64,000 nt of DNA. Source: Theodoxus fluviatilis. Its lineage: Eukaryota; Mollusca; Gastropoda; Cycloneritida; Neritidae. Both the position numbers and the translations under genes were made by a program. The stretch is from NCBI GenBank assembly GCA_034096865.1, contig JAWQFJ010002797.1, positions 197,093-261,092 on the forward strand. Direction: 5' to 3'. Each line of letters begins with the position of its first letter. Position 1 is the first letter of the stretch. Positions 43,410 through 54,730 of the stretch are shown here, piece by piece. The notes under the pieces are model-generated. The model was not told where the DNA came from. It saw only the letters and a list, made by a program, of their open reading frames with translations, and made no database searches.

Positions 43410-44796
43410 TTTATACAATAACATTCATTTTTCCTTGAAGCGCATTCACAGTGAGGTATCTGTCACTCAATATGACTGTATACACTTAGTAGCTTGCATC
43501 TGCCCCATTAAACTGAAAGTTTCCTCCTAACTGCCAATTGATTTCTACATCAGCTGGGGAACCAATCATCTGGTCTGCATGTTTGGACACGTCCATATGA
43601 ATGATTGGATACAAACTTGCAAATTCTTCTACACTTAAAGAGCTCCCTGTATCTGTATCTTGGTATTTGTTTATGGCTTCTTGGAACATCATGTAAGCTC
43701 TGCTGTAATTTCTGCTGGCTTCATCAAAATTAATGATGAGTGCCCTCTCAGGATACTGCAAGCTGTTTACCCTGACAAATATTTGATTCAGATTGACATG
43801 ATCAAAGACCATGTTATTTTGTTCTTGATTGTAGTCTCGACCAACAGCTTGAAATGCAATGAATATATGCCGAGGCAATTGCTCACTCTGCTGTGTTGTG
43901 ACTCTCCAAGATGGGCTAAGTTCTGTACTGGTATATTACTGTCTGCAAACTCTCATCTGCTCAAAATATAGCTTTTTTATCATTCCACTAGCGAGATTTG
44001 TTTCCAGATCAGCCAAGTAACCCAAATTAGGTTCCACTTTTGGCATCCACAAACTTATATGGGATATCTTGAATTTCCCAGCATCAACACCCTGTCTGTG
44101 AATGTAGTTGTTAGAATTAGCTCTGTCATAAATGAGACTGTACTTAATTCCTCTAGTAATACTTGTCACATCTCTGCACAGTCCAAACACACTAAGGTAA
44201 AAACACACACACCTCATTGTTTCCTGCTGTGGGGAGGTTTCTCATTTTTAACCTTGAATTGTAGTTGTCTCTACTAAGATTTCCCAAAGCATTTCTCCGT
44301 TCAGCTCTGGTTGTGTGTTCAGCATTTGCTGTATTTGCAGCAGTATTGAATTCTCTTCCATCACTGCCACCATTTCCAGAGTCTTTGTATCACATCATAT
44401 TACTTGCATTTGACTTGTAGTAATCATCTGAAAAACTAACCAGATTCATGATGGTAGAAGCCTGAGGCAGATAGAGAGATACCTGCTCTACCTGCTGGTC
44501 ATTTAGATGCAATTCTGCTGTATGAAAGAGGGACATCCATTATTTACCAATGCAACATTATCTCCAGCATTGTAATTAGTGTTATCATTTTTAACCAGTT
44601 TTCCTCTCACTTCCAGAAATGCTTTGTTTGGGAGAAGGAACACATCCATGTCCCTTGTTTCCAGAATGTGCCTGCCATCTTTATCCATGTTGGCTGAGTC
44701 TCTTGGTAGGTACTCAACGTATTCAAATTTCTTAATGGAGTCATCAACAATTGGATTCTCAAAGAGGTCCAAGTAAGGAGACTTAATTGTTGCCAT
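43410..44796 (-). pseudogene. Major capsid protein, double jelly-roll type (Polinton copy B)
   Basis: The ATG at 44796 begins MATIKSPYLDLFENPIVDDS. Open pieces are 44503-44796, 43936-44217 and 43486-43878, in shifting frames. Motifs include RDMDVFLLPNKAFLEVRG, LPLSVFGLCRD-type text (as LSVFGLCRDV), GIKYSLIYDRANSNNYIHR and NQIFVRVNSLQYPERALIIN. The length (about 450 codons) and position between the peptides and PolB fit the Polinton major capsid protein, the lattice subunit related to adenovirus hexon. At least three frameshifts and internal stops inactivate it. Assignment rests on recognition of the family pattern rather than on structure. Confidence 0.75.
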
Positions 44797-47328
44797 ATAT
44801 TGTATATACAGTTTTTGTTTTTACGAGTATGCGAATGTAGATACTCCATCATCAAGAATGTATATTTTACCATCAAAACATGACAGACTTGTCTTGTTTA
44901 TCTTATAAGTTCCCAACTGATGAAGTTCAGATCTAATCCCCTGCATGGTGTGACGTGTTTGGGTTTTAGTAAAGAGAATGCTTTTGTAATCATCATGGCG
45001 GACTCTGTTTTTAATTACATTTTTTCACCCCCTTTGCTGTTTTCCCATTCTTTCCTGCTGCTGTGCTATATGAATACATCTTGCTTTTTAACCCCACAAA
45101 CTCTACAATAGGTATTTCTGCTGCCTTGTTTTTAAACTTTCCAATCACTTTTTGTTGCTGTCATCAAAAAAGGGACTGTCTGGTTTGTAATCTGAATTAT
45201 CAAACATACCTTTGTGCTCCCAGAAGTCTTTGTACACATCGTCTGTCTTTATATGATATGTGATTGAATGAGTGTCAGTGAAAAGTAACTGTGCTTGACT
45301 ACCATATTTTTTCTTGATGAAGTTATAAAATGGAAATCATACATCAAATACTTTGACAAATCAAGAACACACATACCAACATATGTGGGTCTGTTTAGCT
45401 CCAAGCTTGGTTTCTTTCTATGGATTTCTACAAGATTCTCACTAAATATTTTTGAAGTGATGTAGCTTGGTCGAGCCACCCACTTAACGAAAGCATTCTG
45501 ATTTGTAACACGTTTGACATCAATTCTTTTTCTCAAGTTTTCCATCGTTTTCCCAAATACAGCATTGTTCATCAGTTTAAAAAAGCCCTTTTGCAAAGAA
45601 TTCTTAGCTTGCTGTCTCTTCTCAGCATTAAAGTTAATATTTTTCCAGCTACAGCGATTGCTTAAACCTGAGCACAATGTACCTTAGTCACTTTCAAACA
45701 CAAATCTAAATACAGATGCTGATTTCTGTAGTGAACAACATACTTTTTCTTTTTCTCAGATTTGGAACCAACTTCTTTACTGTTCCTACTGAACACTGAA
45801 ACTTATCTCGGAGTCTTTTGCAATACGGTGAAAGATGTGCCTCATTACATATAATTTGTTCTGGGGCAAGAGGGTAATCATTGCGTAGTTCATGCAATTC
45901 CTTTGGATATTCCAGATCCACCTCCAAGATAATACCATACATGCGTTTGTCTGTAAATTTACCGAGGTCAATATTATCAATTTCAGCAAGCCACTTGAAC
46001 TGACTAGTAGGCAAGCTCTGACTCATTGCCCACCCATACAAGTTGTTGGCATCCAGGTAAGCAATGTATGATGTTTCCAATTTTGGGTTGTAATCAGGTA
46101 AATACTTGTTGTTAGCTTTAGCATATCTGTGAGCAATATAACTAACTCCACCTCTAAGTCCCTTTTCAATAAATTGATACATGCTAACATCACTAAGTAA
46201 CTGGAGCTCAAAACCAGTCATTTTCAAACAAGCATCCCAGCTTAACCAAGGACTAGTGAAGTAATGACAAGGATCTAATCTGTAGTAGATCAGACAGGTT
46301 TCTCTGAAGTTTTCAAAGACATCTGTTAACAGCAAAACATCTGTTTTTAAGTACAAGTCATGGTAATCACCACGGTTTTTGCAATCAAAGGTTTTCCAGA
46401 CATTGACTGCATGGTTCTATTCTTCTTGTTTAATTCCAGCCTCATATACAGTTGAGTAAAAGTCTTCAATTGGAGGTAATTTGTCTTCATCAAATCTTGG
46501 GAAGGAATCCATGTAGTCATATGGATGCACATTTTTCTGAGTGACTAGCTTGATGTCTGAAATTCTTGACTCAAAAAGGGATGAGCATTCAATTCCTTAG
46601 CCAATGCATCTAAACTGGAAGTCATGTATTGAAAAGAATCCAAAAAGACTTAATGCTTTCCTACCATAAAGGCCATATATTTCTCCATGTTGTGTGGAGT
46701 GACATTAATAGGCAATCCAAATTTACCTATTTGCTGCATTATAAAATGACTATCATAGCCTTTCAGATTGTGAAAAAACACAGGAATCTTATCAGTCAAT
46801 CTATAATTAACATTGCAGTCTTCATGAGCACTACCTCTAAATTGCCCTGTAATATGACAATGGTCACGAACTTTTTGAACACCTTTCTTGCTTTCTTGGG
46901 TAAACTTTTGTTCACAAATGTGGCAACTGTCTTGGCTTTTAAACAATGCTTCATCTTCCTCAGTCATTACAAGAGGCTTTTTGAAGTGTTTTTCTTTGAC
47001 ACTTTTACAGTATTCAACTTCCTCTAATACTGCTTCAATAAATTTGTAAACAGCAATAGGTTCCCTGTACAACTTCACTGGTTTGCTGTACTGTGGGTCT
47101 ATACAAACAAGCTTATAACCAAATTCACAATCAGTGTGCTTCTGGTACCTGTGTGTGAATGATTCTTTGTTATTGGGTTCTGGACCACGCATCTTTTCAT
47201 TGATGGCTTCGAAGTCAGCACAAATTGCAAAAGGTGCTTTGAGTTGCTTGTGAAAATGAGTAAACGTGAGTACTTTTTTCTTTGGACATTCTTATAGCTT
47301 GCATTCTATTAATTGACAAACAGTCTGG

Positions 47329-48537
47329 TGTTACAAGTCGCCTCTGAGTCTAGGGGAATGGTAATTTATCATTGGTTGGATGAGGCCTGACTTGCACACA
47401 TAACAGTCACTGCTTTCATTCGCGCTGTCTCTTTCTCTCAAAACCAGAAGAAAAAGGTCACGAGGAATCAATTAATAATGATTTAATCAAGTAATGACAA
47501 ACTATAATATATTCCTGCAAAAATCAAGCATGCACAAGAAAAGTAGTTAGTACTAGGCCAGCCTTAATTAATGAATATAACGTTACCCTCAGTTCCACTT
47601 GCGTGACTTATCTCATGAGTCTGGGGGAAACGTTCTCCGAATGTTCGTCGATGAACAATGTTCTTACAACACGAGTTTACTGACTTTCAAGTCCAGAATT
47701 GTCCAGGGGAAGGTAGGGATTCACAGTTACCGCTGAATGAGTATAGCGGCGATGGTCGCGATGGTGGGAAGTTATCTTCCAACCTCAGCAGACGGGGGTG
47801 ACGATCACTGCGTTGGTGGCAGCGGTGGGATCTTGTTTTTCAACCTCAGCAGACGGGGGTGATGATCACAGCGTTGGTGGCAGCAGTGGGATCTTGTTTT
47901 CCAACCTCAGCAGACGGGGGTGACAATCACAGCGTTGGTGTCAGGGGTGGGATCTTGTTTTCCAACCTCAGCAGACAGGGGTGACGATCACAGCGTTGGT
48001 GGCAGCGTTGATGGTCAGCGACAACAGCATTGATGGTCAGGCACCTCTGAGATGAGTTGGAGGGAATACTCGGTCTCAGCAGGGACTTCGGGGTGAGCCT
48101 TGTGCTCTGCTTGCGTTGTAAGTCCAAAGTGAAGAGGGCGACGATTCTCGTTGCTTTTCATGAACCTGGATGCTGAGTGGCGAGCCACTCTTGGGTGACA
48201 TGCCGGGGTTGACCGCGTTGACTCCACCCACATTTTGGGAGACAGCTGCAGTCGTAGCCTAAATTGTCGTTGAAATTCGTATAATTAACTACTCCCTGGG
48301 AGGGCTAATGTTCTAGCTCTCCAACAGGACCCTGACAGAGCGCTTCCTTAATGCTTGATACGCCATGCTGGCCTGCACCTGCACTTGGACCTCAAGATAA
48401 CAATAGCTACCTTCTCTTCCAGTAACCCTAACTTCAAATGTGGCTTGGTGCACATATGGGCCTGGAGAACAATCGCTGCATTCTCTATTCATTCCCTTGA
48501 TCCACTTGGCTGAGCTCACAGATGGGAGACCATCACA
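47329..48537 (-). mobile_element. Solo LTR of the Gmr1-like Gypsy family
   Basis: Its complement starts TGTGATGGTCTCCC and ends CTTGTAACA like the LTRs at 17946 and 24544. It differs by a 60-bp tandem repeat (CAGCGTTGGTGGCAGC... with CAACCTCAGCAGACGGGGGTG) present about four times at 47790-48000, where the intact element has shorter CAACGCTGCTGTC units. Flanks are CTGG and TTGG, at best a 4-bp duplication with one mismatch. It interrupts the PolB gene between N-terminal and exonuclease parts. Confidence 0.85.
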
Positions 48538-48852
48538 TTGGCTTGTGTTTTTGGAGTACAGCTTCAGAACTAAAGCAATGAAGGCAGTGAAAACAGAAAT
48601 GCTTTTTTCCTTCGTATTTGGTTTGATTAAACATAAAGCTGTTAAAATCTTTAATTAAACATAATGGTTGTTGCAAAGCAATATATTACACACATCCTTC
48701 TTTTTGGTTATATACAATGGAAAAGGTTGATTGTCTTCATAACCAAAGACATTAAAGCCCTGGTTATTCTGATTTTCTATTTTGGGAATCTGATTGATGG
48801 TTATTGGAAATTTAATGCCAACTCTGTCAACATGTGGCTTGTACTTTGTTAC
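48538..48852. other. PolB sequence right of the solo LTR
   Basis: Read on the minus strand, short segments such as NVFGYEDNQPFPLYI continue the N-terminal part of PolB, with stops. It belongs to the polymerase pseudogene; the plus-strand ORFs here are antisense shadows. Confidence 0.6.
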
Positions 48853-49415
48853 TCATTCACCATTTTTGCCAGTTGGATATAAATGGGCTAAATGGCACCA
48901 CATAAAGCACTTGTCATCTTTGTTTTGTATGTTGAGGAGTCCCTTTTTTGAGTTTTTCAATTCTTTTGGCAGTTCTACATAGGAGGAATCTCTGAGTGGC
49001 CTGTACACATCCACATTAATGAAGTGGCCTTCAACCTCATCTACTGTCCACCCAGACCCATGTGACATCCAGGTATCTATTTTGTTCAAAATGCTGCTGG
49101 TATCGAAATTTACATCACCACTTATTGCTGTTACAGGAGGGCTGCTAAAATAGGCACTTTGTGTGGTGTCAATTTTTGTAAACTTTACCTTTAACACTAT
49201 ATTGTATTTTATTCCTCTAAATTCATTAGCTTTTGCACGTAGAAATTGTGCAACAGACTGCTTGGTTTGATTGAGTTGACCCTCAGGTGAACTGCTGTTC
49301 ACAATATCAACAGTGTGAGTACTAGTATAGCCTTTCATCGCTCTGTCAGATTCTCTAATCACCAATTCTTATAACATATATTTAGAAATATTTTTTCTTT
49401 ATATAATATACAAGA

Positions 49416-49909
49416 ATGTCTGAAACAGAAAATGAAATGATCACACATCAAATTTACAATTTATACCAAACAAACCATGCTGGTCTTATACAACATGCAA
49501 GACATAGAAAAGAGTTTAAGGGTGCCTTCAATAGTAACGGTGACCTCATCGTAAGGGTAAGGTTTGAAGATGTAAAAACTATCGCTTTATTTAAGTCCAT
49601 GGGTTTGTTTGGGAGTGTTTTAATGGAAGAATCTCTGAAGGAATGAGAGTAGTTCATAAAGATGGTGACAAAACCAATAACAGTCTTGACAACTTAAAAC
49701 TTGAAATACAGAGTAGAGATTTATCAAATGTCAAATATAACTCTTTAAAAATTACTAAATCTGTGCCACTAATGTTGAAACAGGGGAAAAAACAGTCTTT
49801 TACAGTTTGTATCAGATACAAAAGACCCTTGGTATTAACCCAAACACTGTCTGCGAAGCTTATCATAACAGAAAACCAAGATGTGGTTATAACTTTAATT
49901 TTGCTTTAA
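49416..49909 (+). pseudogene. HNH-like endonuclease ORF (Polinton copy B)
   Basis: Two overlapping open pieces (49416-49646 and 49643-49909). The second begins RVVHKDGDKTNNSLDNLKLE, which resembles the H..DG...N...NL core of HNH/AP2-type homing endonucleases. The first piece is basic and lacks a recognised domain (MSETENEMITHQIYNLYQTN). The gene is transcribed away from PolB and starts only 50 bp from it. It could be a virus-borne homing enzyme or an accessory nuclease. The frameshift between the pieces suggests decay. Only one short motif supports the call. Confidence 0.45.
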
Positions 49910-49914
49910 AGATT

Positions 49915-49972
49915 GTTTGAGGCGTAAGTCTACGACTTTGAGGAGTAAGTCTACGACTTTGAGGAGTACGTA
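49915..49972. repeat. 21-bp tandem repeat
   Basis: AAGTCTACGACTTTGAGGAGT is present about 2.5 times between the HNH-like ORF and the next minus-strand genes; role unknown. Confidence 0.7.
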
Positions 49973-50022
49973 TTTAATTTATACATTTTCATAAACATTT
50001 CTAGTGGTGGTTTGTACAGGTC

Positions 50023-50382
50023 TCAGCTTTCAAGCTCTTCAATTTTCTTAAATATCTCGTTTAAGACGGCTACATCGTCCCGTAAAAACCACACTCTGGT
50101 TAAAAGGATTTTGTATTCTCTGTGGCAATGCTTGAGAATTTCCTTTTTTTCACTCAGCTTAAGGTTTTGGTTTATAACCGTTAGAATGATAGGCACTGCT
50201 GTCACACCTGCAACAAACACAGGAACAGCGGGAATCAGGGCTATTATGCCTGATGTTGTGAGAATACCTCCTGTAATAATGAGTGCTTTGTGAATCCCAC
50301 CCAGTAATTTCTAGCTTTTTCTATATGCTGCAGTCATTCTGGTCAAGTAATAGTGTAGTTCATCTACAGTTTTTGGAAACAT
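50023..50382 (-). pseudogene. Membrane/coiled-coil protein (Polinton copy B)
   Basis: The frame begins MFPKTVDELHYYLTRMTAAY. A TAG near residue 24 interrupts it. Two adjoining hydrophobic, Gly-rich helices follow (ALIITGGILTTSGIIAL and VFVAGVTAVPIIL), then a Lys/Glu-rich helical tail ending KIEELES*. It is probably a small membrane protein with a cytoplasmic or internal coiled coil. I know no biochemical function; hydrophobic proteins of this size are regular in adintovirus-like elements. Except for the one stop the gene is intact. Confidence 0.5.
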
Positions 50383-50384
50383 TA

Positions 50385-52400
50385 TTAATAAGGATAAATA
50401 GTTTGATTGGACACAAACACATTGGGGCCTTTTGGTTTGATAATAATGTTCCTTATATTTTGTGGAATCTCGGTAAAATTCACAACTACTGCAATATTCT
50501 TAATTTGTTCAAATGGAACACGAGGAGCATCTTTACGAGGAGGAGGCAAAAATGTAGGACGAGGAGGAGGAGTTTTGGAAACTGAACTCAAACGCACTGG
50601 GGGAGAAGAATAAGAAACTTCCTCCTTCCAGCTAATAAGATACTCCTCATTTTTTAGTCCTGCTGGAAGAACTATTACCTCAAGTAAATTACATTGTAAA
50701 AGCTTTGTGGTTTCTTCATCAAATACCTTAATAAATCTGAAAGTTTGACTGGTTGGTTTAATGCCATCACGATCAACATCAAATGAGCCATCTATGTAAT
50801 ATTCCCCATCCGGATTATGATATTTTCCCTTTGAACTTGTAAACGGGGGTAGATGGCTAGACAAATTAAAAAGTTCTGGAATTAAGGACCTTTTCTGGGT
50901 TGAGTCTGTTGTAGAGCACCCTTCCTCACCTGTTGGTGTCTGCCATATTGTTGCTTATTAACCCGTGGGGTGGGTTAGTGTGGCTGCCAACCCTGCTAGG
51001 ATAGTGTGAGGTGGTCTGCCGACCTTATGATTGCAGTAGAATGCATCATGTTCATTCAAGATGTATGAGAGGCGAGTGAAGAAGGAACACTGACACTTGC
51101 CTGGTGTATGAATTAATCAGTAAAGTGCTTTGCAAATCCAAGCTGAGATTAATCACAGAACGACTAGAGAATTGTGATTAGCCAATCAACATGGGACATT
51201 GGAGTTTGCCTAACGATGGTGTTTGGTTGGTGGATTGATGAAAACTGAAATGAAGACAACATGTGACCGAATAAGTACGTATACAGCCGATCAGTGATTG
51301 GCCCTCTGTGTGAGATTACGACTGAAGACACCCTACATCTGTTGTGATTGGAAAGAAAGGTCTGAGGTTTTTGGGCACCAGAATGAAAGCCCCTGCAAAC
51401 CCCTTAGTGGTTGCGCGAGTCCAGTTTTCCTAAGACAGCCACCGTATGTGTGCAGGGAAGCGCCCTGTCTGAAATCGACGTGGCGCAAGCCATTTTACAT
51501 CGAGAGCCCGTCCCATGAAGGAAAGTTCAACTACCTCTGAAAAGAGCCACGACTGCGAAAGACAGAACTAAAGTATCATCTCCTCTCCACATCATGAAGC
51601 TTCTCTCGACAAAAGCAGAGTTTGCTTCACTCCTACCACTGAGAAAGAAATGTTTGCGCCAGCACCCAGAGTTTCGCCCCAGTCGTCTCGTTCCACAGAA
51701 GGATTCCCAACGCCTGCCACCATAAGCAAGAGAATTCACCCCTCGACTGACCAGTCCACTGGGTGGAGAAAATTCCAGTGTTCTCAGTTCATTCTGGTGT
51801 GAAGGTGCCTGGCGGTGCACCGGTTTCCCCCTTCCCCTTTCCCTTCCCTCTCCTTCCCCCTCCATGTGTGTTCGTCACATCCAAAGTCGAACTCAACTAA
51901 AGAGACCGCTGATTGGCTGAACCTGCAACTCCTTCAGTTAAGTATCATTTCATTGGGTTTGGAAGACCACCTTTATTTTATCAGGGGAAGTAGATTCAGT
52001 ACACTTATTGTTGCATAATTATTATTATTAGCATCCTAATTACTGCTTACAGCGCTCATTAGGATTTTGATTTTGAAGAAATTAAAGTATTTTGGCTATG
52101 ATCTGTGTCCTCACCGTCATTTCAGTCTTGTTCCATCGTTGATTGATGATTGTGTGAGAAGAGTTGTGAGTGGGCAGTGTGAAGTTAACCCCTAGACTAA
52201 TTCATTCATAAACGACCCAAATTAGAAATAACCTAACTCATAACAGGCAATGCTACTGAAAAGATGAACCCTAGGAAAGACAACATCTTTTAAAATATGC
52301 CATGTTATTGGGGGACCCGGAAGTCTACACAGATAGTATTTCTCATCATTGTATAATTTATCATATGTTATAGTAATAGTGTCATAGATGACATGTTTTT
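50385..52400 (-). pseudogene. Unknown Polinton protein interrupted by a solo LTR
   Basis: The open part, 50385-50864, reads MSSHLPPFTSSKGKYHNPDG, then an acidic EYYIDGSFDVDRDGIK segment, a FDEETTKLLQCNLLEVIVLP segment, and a proline-rich KTPPPRPTFLPPPRKDAPR hinge before a C-terminal NIIIKPKGPNVFV block. Beyond the LTR the same reading frame continues (about 52246-52360) before it is lost. Proline-rich hinge plus beta-type blocks suggest a structural protein. No family recognised. Confidence 0.4.
50907..52245 (+). mobile_element. Solo LTR, family B, copy 2
   Basis: 1339 bp starting TGTTGTAGAGCACC and ending CATAACA; aligned along its length with 12299-13714. Flanks GAGTC and GGCAA show no 5-bp duplication. 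The Polinton reading frame on either side joins without gain or loss. ORFs at 51298-52018 are not conserved as proteins and are not genes. Confidence 0.8.
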
Positions 52401-52541
52401 ATATTTTAAGTATCCTTCTAGATGACTAAAGAGATGGACGTGACCATTCACTATTTCTGCTCTTAAGGGGAACTATAAAATATCTCTGAGACAAGATAAT
52501 CACCAACTTTCAGCTTTGGAGTTACTTCAACGGTTTTTTTT
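52246..52541. other. Polinton spacer right of the solo LTR
   Basis: Contains the beginning of the interrupted unknown protein (complement, to about 52400) and about 140 bp without coding sense before the fibre-like gene ends. Confidence 0.45.
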
Positions 52542-53344
52542 AACCTTTCTCAACCACTTCAGAGTTTTTGAATATGACTATTCTGATAAAGTTATGCTCT
52601 GATTCACCCTCAATGACTGATAGTGATTTGTGGCCTTCATCGTCTACATACTTTTTGGTAGCTGCATCATTGTGTTTACTATCTTTTATCCTTTCATGTC
52701 ACCATCAAAGCCTGTTTTCGAGTCAACATAAGACTTAGTTGCTGCATTTGCTTGTTCAGTTGGCTCAACTACATTCACGAGTGTGTTGCCGTCTAAATCC
52801 AAATTTCCTTTCATCTTATTTCTTCCATCAACCTTTAAAAACGTTGTTGTTGCTGACTCTGCAAAAGAAGACAACTTTGAGTGTACATACTCTTTATTTG
52901 CAGCTTGTTTTGTCTTCTGTGGGAAGTTCCATGTTTATGATCTTTTTTCCTTTCATGTCACCATCAAAGCCTGTTCTGAGTCAACGTATGACTTTGTTGC
53001 TGCATCTCTTTCTCCAGTTGGTTCAGCTAAATTCACAAGTTGTTTGCCACCTAAATCCAAACGTGCTTTCATCTTATTTGTTCCATCAACCTTTAAAAAT
53101 GTGTTTTCTGCTGACTCTGCAAGAGAAGACATTACCAGTCCACATACTGTTTATTTGCGGCTTGTTTATCTCCTGTGGGGTCAGCTAATAAAAATATCTT
53201 GTTATTACCCATGTTTATGTTTCCTGTAAGCTCTCCACCAGACAAAGGAAGGTAAGTTTGAAGTGCTCCAGCAATGTTTGTAGTAAAACTCTCAACAGGC
53301 TTCTGGTGTTGCCCTAACATTGTTCCAAACTTTGTGTAATCCAT
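52542..53344 (-). pseudogene. Tail-fibre-like repeat protein (Polinton copy B)
   Basis: The ATG at 53344 starts MDYTKFGTMLGQHQKPVESF. Four repeats follow with the pattern hydrophobic-G-x-N-x-M-x-G..L...A.PT...AA.K.YVD: YLPLSGGELTGNINMGNNKI, FLKVDGTNKMKARLDLGGKQ, FLKVDGRNKMKGNLDLDGNT, and a final NDAATKKYVDDEGHKSLS. This is the repeat of bacteriophage long/short tail fibres and collar proteins, which form trimeric beta shafts. A virion spike or attachment fibre is the likely role. Frameshifts at about 53130 and 52930-52970 break it. The plus-strand ORFs 52739-53229 are shadows. It diverges from the ATPase gene, sharing a 22-bp gap. Confidence 0.65.
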
Positions 53345-53365
53345 TTGTATATTATTATATAATAA

Positions 53366-54150
53366 ATGAATTTTGTAAATTGTGATACATGCCATGACCC
53401 TCCAGTAAAACATCATTTTCTGGTTCCAGATTGTCACTACATGATGGTGAGGCTAACTGGCCAGGGAAAAAGTAATGTCCTGGTGAACTTGCTACTGAAA
53501 TACTTCAATGCAGACCAGATTGTCATTCACACCATGAATCCCCAACAATAAAAATATTAACTACTGCAAGATTTCTTTGAGTGTGTTAATGATTTCGACC
53601 CAGCCAAACCCATTAAAATTACAAAAGCTCTCCTTGGCCAGAGAAAAGAGATGTCTTGTGTCAACTCAGAATTGTGTGACTTGTTCAATAATTGCTTTAT
53701 AAAGCTCCTAGAGAATGACAGACTTGGCACTACATTTACATTGTGTGAAGATGTTGAGCCAGTTGAAAACCTTGATGACTCTGATCAAAAAGTAGTCATA
53801 TTTGATGATGTAAAAATTGACTCTAAGAATATGAACACTGCTAAGGAGTACTTTTCTCTAAGAGAAACAAAAACTGTAATTGTTTGTATCTGTGTCAGTC
53901 CTACTATGACGTTCCAAATTACATTCGAAGAAACACTAAGTGTTTTGTGTTGTTTAGCGGGCTGGACAATAAGAATGTGAGGTGTATAGCTCAAGACCAC
54001 AGTGTTGGGATTACTTCAGATGAGTTTGTTAAAGTGTATCATGCAATCACAGCAGAGCCTTATTCATTAATGGTTTTGGACAAAACAGCAAGACTATCTC
54101 CAGAAATGTTTAGAAAAGGGTTTGATTGGTTTTACAACAAAATCAACTGA
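53366..54150 (+). pseudogene. FtsK/HerA-type genome-packaging ATPase (Polinton copy B)
   Basis: It starts MNFVNCDTCHDPPVKHHFLV. The Walker A region reads VRLTGQGKSNVLVNLL; a couple of residues appear missing before TGQGKS compared with GxxGxGKS. Walker B is KVVIFDDV, followed by an ETKTVIVCICVSPT sensor-like strand. The C-terminal part (LFSGLDNKNVRCIAQDHSV, then EPYSLMVLDKTARLS) completes the A32/FtsK-like fold. It would pump DNA into capsids. A stop at 53549 and frameshifts near 53560 and 53900-53940 inactivate it. The total length is about 260 codons, normal for Polinton ATPases. Confidence 0.8.
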
Positions 54151-54212
54151 TTTTACAACACAATTCATTAATTAAAGTTATCTTGCAATAATATATACTG
54201 TAAATTATTGCA

Positions 54213-54662
54213 ATGAGTTTTGAACATATACAAATGGTTAATAAGCAAACTGAGCTAATCAAGAAATACTTAAAAGCACGAGAGGCAAACAAAGAACAAG
54301 TGGTTGCAACAAAAGTTGCTAACGAAGAGTTCCAAATAGATGTGGTACAGCCTTTCACTCAACCCATTGTAGAAGCAGTTCAAATGCCTCTACAGTCTTT
54401 GCCTCCCCTTTCAGCTTTACCACCTTTGCCTCCACTTGAAAAGGCTGTAAATATTGACCTGTATGCAGAAATTGATCCTAATGTGCTGGTAAAGTACACT
54501 CTCCCAAAACTTTCTTCCACAATATCGTCTACCTCAGGAGATACTCTTTTGGGTAGCTTAAACATTTTAAATGACAAATCTGTGGATCTTATTCAAAGAC
54601 TGGGCCGTAAAAAAGGAGAAAAAAAAAAAATCTCAGCAAGAAAAGGAGGCTATTCAGTATGA
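54213..54662 (+). CDS. Proline-rich unknown Polinton protein
   Basis: The uninterrupted 149-codon frame begins MSFEHIQMVNKQTELIKKYL. An N-terminal charged helix is followed by a proline-rich stretch (LQSLPPLSALPPLPPLEKA) and a basic end (GRKKGEKKKISARKGGYSV) that follows an A-run at 54621. The end may be frameshifted: text after 54660 in another frame reads YDRTNLQTYGERNKSLINQY. No enzyme motifs. A structural or scaffolding role would fit its place between ATPase and capsid genes. Confidence 0.5.
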   Translation: MSFEHIQMVNKQTELIKKYLKAREANKEQVVATKVANEEFQIDVVQPFTQPIVEAVQMPLQSLPPLSALPPLPPLEKAVNIDLYAEIDPNVLVKYTLPKLSSTISSTSGDTLLGSLNILNDKSVDLIQRLGRKKGEKKKISARKGGYSV

Positions 54663-54730
54663 CCGCACTAATCTGCAAACATATGGAGAAAGAAATAAGA
54701 GTCTCATTAATCAATATGCAGTAATTAAAA

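Larger units (their letters stand above)
44821..49365 (-). pseudogene. Protein-primed family B DNA polymerase (Polinton copy B), interrupted by a solo LTR
   Basis: The N-terminal part (48853-49365) includes HGSGWTVDEVEGHFINVDVY and a LRDSSYVELPKEL block. The exonuclease shows CADFEAI (ExoI), FFHNLKGYDSHFI (ExoII) and YLKTDVLLLTDVF (ExoIII). An endonuclease-VII-like zinc module (CHIC...RDHCHITGQFRG) lies before ExoII. Polymerase motifs: GGVSYIAHRY, YLDANNLYGW (motif A), LMNNAVFGKTMENL (motif B). Motif C (about 45262-45276) reads FTDTHS, so the second catalytic Asp is His. Frameshifts lie near 46640, 46360, 45700 and 45300. A solo LTR (47329-48537) splits the gene. Such polymerases copy the element by protein priming. 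Confidence 0.85.

Noticed and set aside
52739..53229. Plus-strand ORFs of about 149 codons
   Set aside because: Antisense of the fibre-like repeats; the repeat pattern is meaningful only on the minus strand.
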